Part shown: one piece after another, positions 52,827-60,147 of the stretch
How the letters are laid out: every line of letters begins with the position of its first letter
Position numbering within the stretch: the first letter of the stretch is position 1
From: Planctomycetota bacterium
GTDB taxonomy: Bacteria > Planctomycetota > UBA8742 > UBA2392
NCBI GenBank assembly: GCA_016722065.1
Contig: JADKGX010000001.1
Coordinates: 2,356,001-2,420,000 of the forward strand
DNA length: 64,000 bases
Reading direction: 5' to 3'
Notes under the pieces: model-generated
Database searches by the model: none
Told to the model about the DNA's origin: nothing
The model's input: the letters and a program-made list of their open reading frames with translations, nothing else
Made by a program: the position numbers and the translations under genes

Positions 52827-53561
52827 ATGCGACGATTCCTGACGGCCCTGGCCGGCCTTTCCACTGTTGTGGTGGACGACCTGCCCAACGGCGCACAGCC
52901 CGGGTTGGCGGTGATTCTGTGCCACGGATTTGGTGCCTCAGGTACGGACCTTGTGGACGTTGGCGGCGAGATTCTGGCCCTTTCCGATAAACTGGCTGCA
53001 ACCACGCGCTGCTATTTTCCGGCCGCGCCCGTTGACCTTGCTGATTACGGCATGTTTGGCGCGCGGGCGTGGTGGATGATCGACTTTGAGGCCATCCAGC
53101 GTGCCCAGCGCGAGGGGGGCTTTCGGCAGCGGCTGCGCGATGAGCGACCTGACGGGTTGGTGGAGGCCCGGGCGCAGTTGCTGGCGCTGGTCACGGCCGT
53201 ACGCCAGGAAACCGGGCTGGGGCTGGACCGCATCGTGCTGGGTGGCTTCAGCCAGGGTGCAATGCTTGCGGTGGATGTTGCGCTGCAACTCGAATCAAGC
53301 CCGGCCGGGCTGCTGGTGTGGTCAGGCACGTTGCTGAATGAGGTCGAATGGCGCAAGTTGGGGCCAGCGCGCAAAGGCTTGAAGGTTGTTCAGTCGCACG
53401 GCCGGCAGGACCAGATTCTGCCCTTCGCTTGGGCCGAATACTTGCGCGACACATTGACCGACCTTGGGTTGCAGGTGGAGTTTCTGCCCTTTGACGGGCC
53501 GCACACGATTTCCTTGCAGGCGCTGCAACGAAGCGTCGCATTGCTGGAAACAATTGGCTGA
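52827..53561 (+). CDS. Carboxylesterase/phospholipase family alpha/beta-hydrolase
   Basis: 244 residues. Oxyanion/strand segment VILCHGFGASGTDL, nucleophile elbow VLGGFSQGAML (Ser), Asp in QSHGRQDQILPF and His in DGPHTIS form the complete catalytic triad of the phospholipase/carboxylesterase (YpfH/lysophospholipase II) family. No convincing signal peptide. It abuts the small membrane protein gene. Confidence 0.88.
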   Translation: MRRFLTALAGLSTVVVDDLPNGAQPGLAVILCHGFGASGTDLVDVGGEILALSDKLAATTRCYFPAAPVDLADYGMFGARAWWMIDFEAIQRAQREGGFRQRLRDERPDGLVEARAQLLALVTAVRQETGLGLDRIVLGGFSQGAMLAVDVALQLESSPAGLLVWSGTLLNEVEWRKLGPARKGLKVVQSHGRQDQILPFAWAEYLRDTLTDLGLQVEFLPFDGPHTISLQALQRSVALLETIG

Positions 53562-53634
53562 AGAAACCAATGCCCTGTGCGCCAACCGGTGCGTCAAGCC
53601 ATAATGCCCCGCCTTGAGATTGCCTGAGTTGAGA

Positions 53635-54998
53635 ATGGCGACAGCTTTTGACCTTCGGCCACTGGAGTTCGGCGATCACATCAGCCGGGCGTTTTCCATA
53701 TTCACGCGCCATTGGGTCACGCTGGCGCGCTGGTTTCTGTTTACGTGGTTCTTGCCGGTGGCGCTGGTTGTGGTGGCCATGCACACAGTGCTGAAGCCCC
53801 ACGATTACCTGGAGTTTGCCGAACCCAAGACGCCTTCGTTCTTTGAACCCAGCCGAACAGCGGTTTACTGGTGGCTGACGAAGCTGGCCTCCATCGCAGT
53901 GGCCAATGCCTTTGCCGCAAGCGGCTTGATGTACATCGCATCGCGCATTTATGTGGGTGGCGACCCGGGGTTCATGGAAACTCTGCGCGCGGTTTTGCGC
54001 AGAGGTGCCCACCTGTGCGGTGTGGCCTTTGTGCATGTGATAGCGCTGGCAGCCATTGCCACGATATGTGTCGGCCCGGCGGTGCTGATGGGCAGCGGGT
54101 CAAGCGGCCGCAATGAAGGGTTTCGTATTCTGTGGATCGTGATTCTGGCGCCAGTGGGTCTGTTCTTTCTGAACGCGCTGTACCTGGGGCGATTTGGCCT
54201 GTGCCAGGTGTGCGTAATGCTGGACGACGCAGATTCTACGTCCGCGTTTTCGCGAAGCGCCAAGCTGACTTCGGGTTTTCGCTGGCGGCTGTTTCTGATG
54301 ATGTTTGTGGTGGCCTGCGTGACGGGCGTTCCGGGTTTGTGGTCGCTGCTGGACCTTGGCGGAATGCTGGGCCAAAGCCTGTTGCAGGATTGGCAATGGC
54401 CGCTGGCGGGCGACCTGCTGAGGCTGTTGTGGCAGGGGCTGCTGGCGCCGGTGTTTTTTCTGCCGCTGGTTGTTTACTACTATGACCAGCGCAGCCGCAA
54501 AGAAGGTTACGACCTGGCCGTGATGGCGATGAATTTCGGCATTGAAGAAGGCCAGTTGTTGCACTTTCAAATGGATCAGAACCTGGGTTATGTGCCCAAG
54601 GGTTACAAGGGCGAGCGCAAGCGTGCAGCAGCCAAGCGCCCCGCCATGGCAAGCCAGCTGGGCCAATGGCAACAGCCGCAACCGTGGCAAGGGCAGCCAC
54701 AAACGCAGTGGCCGGGGCAGCAGCAGCCCCAGTGGCCGCAGCAACCACAACCACAGTGGCCGGGGCAGCAACACCCTTGGCCGCAGCAACCACAACCACA
54801 GTGGCCAGGCAGCAACAACCCTGGCCGCAGCAGCCGCAACAGCAATGGCCGGGGCAGCAACAACCCCAATGGCCCCAGCAACCCCAACAACAGGCGCCCT
54901 GGCCACAGCAACCGCAGCGGCCACCAGCGGGCGCACTTCGGCCCATGGCCCGCCCGATTGCGCCGCGGCCGCCCGCATCACGTCGGGGTGAACCATGA
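53635..54998 (+). pseudogene. Multi-TM membrane protein with WPQQP tail, single-base frameshift
   Basis: Starts MATAFDLRPLEFGDHISRAF. About six TM segments occur in residues 30-290 (for example FVHVIALAAIATICVGPAVL and FLMMFVVACVTGVPGLW). A Gln/Pro/Trp repeat tail follows. At about 54806-54811 the repeat reads CCAGGCAGC where sister units read CCGGGGCAGC; one missing G shifts the frame. In the shifted frame the tail resumes as QQQPWPQQPQQQWPGQQQ and ends at a TGA (54996-54998) overlapping the DUF4129-gene ATG, as the rest of the cluster does. Unshifted, translation runs to 55086 with a Ser/Asn/Arg-rich end. The original frame probably ended at 54998. It is first of the MoxR cluster; the function is unknown. 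Confidence 0.75.
54675..54920 (+). repeat. CAGTGGCCG-GGGCAGCAG coding repeat
   Basis: Degenerate units of CAA/CAG, TGG and CCG/CCA encoding QWPGQQ and PWPQQP steps over about 245 bp. The variation between adjacent units (CCGGGGCAG against CCAGGCAG) includes the frameshift position. Confidence 0.65.
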
Positions 54999-55873
54999 GT
55001 CTCCGGGCGCTTTTGTGCTTGTTGCTGGCCGCGTGTCCGGTGGCGCTTGCGGCCCAGGCCGACGGCCAGGCCAAGCGCATTCTTGACCAGCCGTCTTACA
55101 AGGGCTATCGCATCGATAAGGTCCCGGTTTCGGAACAGGGTGGCTCTGGTGACGACTGGGAGGGCCGGACCGATGGATCCGACCAGCCGTCAAAGGGCCA
55201 ACCAAGTGACGGTGAGGCCTCTGAGGAACCCACGTACAAGCGCGGGGAGTCAACCGGGCCCCGCCGTGGCAACCAGGCCGACGGCCGTCGCGCCCCGCGT
55301 GAAAAGAGTAGTGGCAGTTCCGATTCGTCGCCCGATTTCAGCGGCATGGCCTGGGTTGGCCAGGTCTTTGAAGTCGTAGTCTGGATCGTGCTGGCCGTGG
55401 CCGTGGCGGCGGGTTTGTTCTTTCTGGTCAAGGCAATCCTGGGCATCAAATTCGACAAGAAGAAGGCCAAGAAAACCAAGGCCAAGCGCGCCAAGAAGGC
55501 TTCCGTTGAAACCACCACGCCGGAATCGCCCCTGCCGGATGTACCCCAAGAAGTGTTTGTCGATGCGCTGGCTGCGGCGCAGCGGGAATACGACCAGGCC
55601 GTACAGGCGCAGGATTGGTCCCGGGCTGCGCTGCTGGCCTATCGTATTTTCTGGCTGCGTGCAGGCTGGAGTGGCTGTGTTGAAAGCACCGACGTGCGCA
55701 CCTGGCGCGACGCCGTGCGCTTGGTCAAGGGTGTGGAGACCCGCCAGCAGGTGCGCGGGCTGTTGCGGCTGATTGAAAACGTGCGCTACGGCGCCCACGC
55801 GCCAGACCGCCAGGAGTTCACCACCTGGCGCGCAGAGCTGGATGCCTTGAACCCGCGAGAGGTGCTGAAATGA
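54995..55873 (+). CDS. DUF4129-like membrane protein
   Basis: 292 residues: signal peptide (ALLCLLLAACPVALA), a disordered charged periplasmic stretch, one TM helix (about 128-148; VVWIVLAVAVAAGLFFLV), a Lys-rich linker and a C-terminal helical domain (about 185-290). Its segment AAQREYDQAVQAQDWSRAAL, then LAYRIFWLRAG, fits DUF4129 proteins. In such operons this gene sits with DUF4350, MoxR and DUF58. It overlaps both neighbours by ATGA. Confidence 0.68.
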   Translation: MSLRALLCLLLAACPVALAAQADGQAKRILDQPSYKGYRIDKVPVSEQGGSGDDWEGRTDGSDQPSKGQPSDGEASEEPTYKRGESTGPRRGNQADGRRAPREKSSGSSDSSPDFSGMAWVGQVFEVVVWIVLAVAVAAGLFFLVKAILGIKFDKKKAKKTKAKRAKKASVETTTPESPLPDVPQEVFVDALAAAQREYDQAVQAQDWSRAALLAYRIFWLRAGWSGCVESTDVRTWRDAVRLVKGVETRQQVRGLLRLIENVRYGAHAPDRQEFTTWRAELDALNPREVLK

Positions 55874-57183
55874 GCACCCGGCCCGACGCGCGACACCAAG
55901 CCAGGCGCGAATCCCGGTTTCGCTGGAGCCTGCTGGTGATTTTCGGGCTGATTGCGCTGGCGTGGCTGCTGCGCGGCGTGTTTGAAGAAGCGCGCATTCC
56001 TGACAACTACACCAACGGGTTTTCCGGGTCGCCCGGTGGGCACAAGGCGCTGGTCGAATTGTTGAAACAGAACCAGCGCGAAGTGCGCGTCAAAGGCGCG
56101 ATGCTGCAGCTGCCGGAGTACGATTTTCTCAAGGGCGACACACTGGTGCTTCTGGAGCCCCGCCCGGCTTTCCTGGACCAGTTTGAGGACGACACCCGGG
56201 ACCTGTTTGAGCAATCCCGCAAGCGTTCCTGCAGCCTTGTGTTCGCCTTTCCCAAGCGCTACTACCGGTATCACGACACCGAAGAAGACGGCACCGAGGT
56301 GGTTTACGAGGGCCTGTATTCGCGGACATCGTTGCGCCACGTGATCGACCTGACCGGCTTTGGCGACATTCTGGACATTCAGCGTTCCAAGGGCGGCGCG
56401 ACGCTGCGTGCCATTAACAACCGCCAGAACGTTGAATCGGCACGGTTCGAGATCGCCCAACCAGTGCAGACGTTTGTCTGGAAGCGCCCGCTGGAACGCC
56501 TGGAACACAGCCGCGCACCCGAAGTGCTGCTGGAGACCGACAATGGCGAGCCCGTGGCGATTCGCCTGTTCCCCAAGCACCTGGCCGAACAAGGTGGCGT
56601 GGTCCTGATATCGGACCCGGACCTCCTCAGCAACCGCTGGCTGGGCCAGGCCGGTGCGGGCACGCTGGCGCTGGTGCTGTTCCGTGCCACACCACGTTCG
56701 GGCACCCTGGTGTTTGAAGAAACCTTGCACGGATTTTCCAGCGAGGCAGACCTGGAAAACCTGGCCCTGACACCCCCGGGCCTGTGGGTGACACTTTCTG
56801 TGCTTGCTCTGATGCTGCTGTTTGCCTGGCGCCAGGCCACGGTGTTACGTCCCTTTGCCGCCGAGGCCCAGGACCGCCAATCGCGCCTGTATGCCGTGGA
56901 CGGTCTGGCGCGAATGATGCAGCGTGCCCGCGACCATCATTCGGCCTACCGTGCGTTGCTGCGCCGCTCGAACCTTGTGCTGGGGCAGGACCCAACCAGC
57001 ATCAAGGGTGCTGGCAGCAGCGGCAGTGACACGAAAGTGATCCATAGAACTACGGGCCGTGTACGCCATGTGCCCGGCAACGACGACGAAGAGCGCCTGC
57101 TGTACGCTGCTGCGCGTATTGCCGACATGATGCGCCGCGGCGAAGCGGAACATGCAGAGATCGACAGTGGGGATGGAAAGTAA
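55870..57183 (+). CDS. DUF4350-like membrane protein
   Basis: 437 residues with an N-terminal TM helix (LLVIFGLIALAWLLRGVF), a Rossmann-like periplasmic domain opening with IPDNYTNGFSGSPGGHKALV (the DUF4350 start pattern) and containing VVLISDPDLLSNRWLG, then a second TM (WVTLSVLALMLLFAWRQ) and a basic cytoplasmic C-terminus. Known only as a MoxR-operon component. It is linked by ATGA to the DUF4129 gene and lies 9 bp from moxR. Confidence 0.75.
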   Translation: MSTRPDARHQARRESRFRWSLLVIFGLIALAWLLRGVFEEARIPDNYTNGFSGSPGGHKALVELLKQNQREVRVKGAMLQLPEYDFLKGDTLVLLEPRPAFLDQFEDDTRDLFEQSRKRSCSLVFAFPKRYYRYHDTEEDGTEVVYEGLYSRTSLRHVIDLTGFGDILDIQRSKGGATLRAINNRQNVESARFEIAQPVQTFVWKRPLERLEHSRAPEVLLETDNGEPVAIRLFPKHLAEQGGVVLISDPDLLSNRWLGQAGAGTLALVLFRATPRSGTLVFEETLHGFSSEADLENLALTPPGLWVTLSVLALMLLFAWRQATVLRPFAAEAQDRQSRLYAVDGLARMMQRARDHHSAYRALLRRSNLVLGQDPTSIKGAGSSGSDTKVIHRTTGRVRHVPGNDDEERLLYAAARIADMMRRGEAEHAEIDSGDGK

Positions 57184-57192
57184 GGAGAACGC

Positions 57193-58197
57193 ATGACCGA
57201 TCTTGGTACACCGTCCACAACGCCCGCACCGGAACCGGAATCCGTCGAAAGGCGCATTGGCCGCTTTGCCAATGCGTTGGAAAGCGGCGTAGACCGCATA
57301 GTGCGCGGGCAACCGGGCGTGGTTAGGCACACACTGGTGGCACTTCTGGTAGGCGGCCACGTGCTGCTGGAAGGTAACCCCGGCACGGCAAAAACGCTGC
57401 TGGTGCGAACCCTTGGCAAGCTGTGCACACTGGAGTTCCGGCGCATTCAGTTCACGCCCGACCTGATGCCCAGCGACATCACCGGCACCAGCATATTCCG
57501 GCCGGACAAAGCCAACTTTGAGTTCCGGCAGGGCCCGGTGTTCACGCAGTTGCTGCTGGCCGACGAAATCAACCGCGCGCCTGCACGCACACAGGCTGCG
57601 TTGCTGCAGGCCATGCAGGAAAAAACCGTAACAGCCGATGGCCAGGACTACCCGCTGTCGGAACTGTTCACGGTGATCGCGACCCAGAACCCGCTGGAAA
57701 ACGAAGGCACCTACCCGCTGCCGGAAGCAGAACTGGACCGCTTTCTGTTCAAGCTGATCGTCGATTACCCGGCCGAAAACGACGAACTGGAGATCTTCAA
57801 GTTGCACGGTGCGCCCAAAACCAGCGATGAATTCGGCGGCCTGATTCAGGGTCATCTGTTTGGCGCAGCCGAGCTAATGGCCATGCGCAAGGCCGTGCTG
57901 CGTGTCGACGTGCGACCCGAAATCGCAAACTACACGCTGCAGATGATCCGACAGACCCGCGAGCACCCGTTTCTGCTGGCTGGTGCAAGCACGCGTGCAG
58001 GCGTGATGCTGCTGCGCGCAGCACGGGCGCTGGCCGCAACCTACGGCCGCAATTTCGTGGTTCCCGACGACGTGCGCGAACTTGCGCCGGCAGCACTGCG
58101 CCACCGCATTTACCGCACGGCGGCAGCGGAACTGGAGGGCACCAGTACCGATACGATTCTGCAGGACATTGTCGCCCGTGTGCCGGTGCCAAGGTAA
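57193..58197 (+). CDS. moxR: MoxR-family AAA+ ATPase
   Basis: 334 residues. Walker A LLEGNPGTAKT (K67), Walker B LLADEINRAPARTQAALLQA (D124, E125), sensor 1 IATQNPLENEGTYPLPEAEL and arginine-finger region LDRFLFKL are all typical of MoxR. These ATPases act as chaperones for VWA or DUF58 proteins in envelope stress or metal insertion. AAGGAG 7 nt upstream. DUF58 follows after 2 bp. Confidence 0.93.
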   Translation: MTDLGTPSTTPAPEPESVERRIGRFANALESGVDRIVRGQPGVVRHTLVALLVGGHVLLEGNPGTAKTLLVRTLGKLCTLEFRRIQFTPDLMPSDITGTSIFRPDKANFEFRQGPVFTQLLLADEINRAPARTQAALLQAMQEKTVTADGQDYPLSELFTVIATQNPLENEGTYPLPEAELDRFLFKLIVDYPAENDELEIFKLHGAPKTSDEFGGLIQGHLFGAAELMAMRKAVLRVDVRPEIANYTLQMIRQTREHPFLLAGASTRAGVMLLRAARALAATYGRNFVVPDDVRELAPAALRHRIYRTAAAELEGTSTDTILQDIVARVPVPR

Positions 58198-58199
58198 GC

Positions 58200-59516
58200 G
58201 TGAGATATTCGCCGACCAATCTGGCAGTGCTGCTGGCGCTTGGCCTTTGCGGGCTGGGCGTGGCGACGTTGATTGACCCGGCTCTGTTTCGCCCGTGGTT
58301 GACCGGCGCGCTGGTGGTGGCAGCCGCCTTGGCGGCTGATGTGCTGCTGATTCCGCGCGGTCCAGTGCTGTCTTTGGGGCGCAAGCTGCCCGGCGAAGTC
58401 GGCGTCGGAACCGAATTTGAACAACACCTCACCCTGACCAACGAAGCGGGGGCGACCCTGCGCGGCCGCCTTTACGACGTGATTCCCGGGGCCCTGCAAG
58501 GCGACCGTGCCGCGTTGCCATTTTCCATCGGCCCGGACGAAGAGTCGACCTGGCAGATCGCCCTGAGTGCTGCCGACCGCGGCGAGTTTTCGTTCCTGCA
58601 TGCCACGGCTGTCGTCAATGGGCCCCTGCGCCTGATGCGCCGCGTTGTGCGCCTGGAAGTGCCTGCTTCGATTTGCGCCATTCCCGGCATTGAGGTGCTG
58701 CACAGCAACCGGCTGATTCTGAAAGCCGCGCAGGATGCCGATGCCGGTGTATCGCGCGCGCGCGGTGTCGGCCGCGGCGGAGAGTTCGAATCTCTGGCCC
58801 CCTATGTGCCGGGCGACCCGCCGCAAGCCGTGGACTGGAAGGCCTATGCCCGCACTGGCCAGCTTGCCGTGCGCCGCTATGTACCCGAGAAACGCCGCCA
58901 CATCATGCTGGCCTGCGATGCCGGGCGATTGATGGGTGCCCGGGTGGGGGGCAGCCGCAAGGTCGACCTGGCGCTGCAATCGCTGGTGAAACTGGCCGCC
59001 GCCGCCCTGTACCGTGGCGATCTGGTGGGCCTGATGATTTTTGATGGTGCGGTGCGTGCGCTGGTGCCGCCGCGTTCTGGCGGCGGGCAATTGGCGCGCA
59101 TCGTGCGCGCCTCGCTGGCCGTGAAATCAGAGCATTCAGAAACCGCTTTCACGCCGGCCTTTGTGCACATGAACCACGCCCTGACGCGGCGCTCGCTGGT
59201 AGTGTTGGCCACGGACTTTGACAATGCGGCATCGGGCTGGGAGTTGCAGCGAAACGTGGCCCAGATTCGCCGCCGGCACTTTGCGATCGTCGCTGCCGTT
59301 CGCGACCCGGTGTACTTCGACATCCTGCGCGCACCCGTGGCAACCAGCAAAGATGCCTACCGGCAACTGGCGTCGCTGACCTTGATTGAGGAACGCCAGG
59401 AGATTCTCAACCGCATTCACGCCACCGGCGTGTACGTCGTAGACGCAGAACCCAGCGAGCTGGATGTACCGTTGCTGAACATGTACGGGCGTATCATGGC
59501 CGGTGGCAAGCTGTAG
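58200..59516 (+). CDS. DUF58 protein (MoxR partner, VWA-like)
   Basis: 438 residues. Two N-terminal TM segments (LAVLLALGLCGLGVATLI and LTGALVVAAALAADVLLI), then a beta domain. The DUF58 signature follows: GRGGEFESLAPYVPGDPPQA and VDWKAYARTGQLAVRRY. A VWA-like domain with HIMLACDAGRLM is next; a strict DxSxS metal site is replaced by DAGR, as often in DUF58. Start is GTG at 58200, 2 bp after the moxR stop. It is the last gene of the cluster. Confidence 0.92.
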   Translation: MRYSPTNLAVLLALGLCGLGVATLIDPALFRPWLTGALVVAAALAADVLLIPRGPVLSLGRKLPGEVGVGTEFEQHLTLTNEAGATLRGRLYDVIPGALQGDRAALPFSIGPDEESTWQIALSAADRGEFSFLHATAVVNGPLRLMRRVVRLEVPASICAIPGIEVLHSNRLILKAAQDADAGVSRARGVGRGGEFESLAPYVPGDPPQAVDWKAYARTGQLAVRRYVPEKRRHIMLACDAGRLMGARVGGSRKVDLALQSLVKLAAAALYRGDLVGLMIFDGAVRALVPPRSGGGQLARIVRASLAVKSEHSETAFTPAFVHMNHALTRRSLVVLATDFDNAASGWELQRNVAQIRRRHFAIVAAVRDPVYFDILRAPVATSKDAYRQLASLTLIEERQEILNRIHATGVYVVDAEPSELDVPLLNMYGRIMAGGKL

Positions 59517-59533
59517 CGCCCGGCCTGGCGGGA

Positions 59534-59992
59534 TTACTTCTTCTTCAGCTTGCGCTTGGTCATCCAGTCGTGCAGCAGTTCCATGGCGCGCACGACTTCG
59601 CCGGCTTCACGGTCGTTGGCGTGTTCCAGTGCCAGCGCCACCCGGGTCGGGCCCACGGGCTCAACGGTATCCAGCACCTTTTGGGCCTTGGGCGTCATCT
59701 TCAGTTCACGTTTGCGCTTGTCGCTGGTGCTGGCTTCGCGCGTGATGAAACCGTTTTTTTCGAGCCGGTTCAGCATCTGGGTAATTGCTGGCTGGGCCTT
59801 GCCCAGTAGTTCAGTCAGGTCGGTGGTCGTGATGTCAGCCTGGCGTTCCACGGCGCGCAGCAGCCCATACTGCTTGGCTGTAAGGCCGAACTGGGCTTCT
59901 AACTCGCGTGACCATTCTTCGTGGGCGGCCTCGTTGGCCCAATACAACCGGAAGAATTCACGAACGTAGGTAAGGACGGTCTTCAGATCCAT
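59534..59992 (-). CDS. MarR-family transcriptional regulator
   Basis: 152 residues. The winged helix is AKQYGLLRAVERQADITTTD, LTELLGKAQPAITQMLNRLE, then the wing STSDKRKRELKMTPKAQKVL. Helices at both ends form the dimer interface. It is convergent with DUF58 (17-bp gap) and divergent from the PBP2 gene; TATATT on the minus strand near 60030 may be its -10. The ligand is unknown. Confidence 0.9.
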   Translation of the reverse strand: MDLKTVLTYVREFFRLYWANEAAHEEWSRELEAQFGLTAKQYGLLRAVERQADITTTDLTELLGKAQPAITQMLNRLEKNGFITREASTSDKRKRELKMTPKAQKVLDTVEPVGPTRVALALEHANDREAGEVVRAMELLHDWMTKRKLKKK

Positions 59993-60147
59993 GGCGGCAG
60001 GATAGCGGATGGGGAAATCCCCGCGCCAGTAATATAACGGAATGATGAAACTGGACGCTTTCAGTCTACGTTGACCGAAATGGTCGCCTTCATCTGAAAA
60101 ACCCCGGTTTCCCGGCCCCAACTGCCGATACAGGGCAGAGGCCAGCG

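Noticed and set aside
54603..54911. Cys/Gly/Leu-rich antisense frames over the WPQQP repeat
   Set aside because: Pure complement of the CAG/CCG/TGG repeat; no independent evidence.
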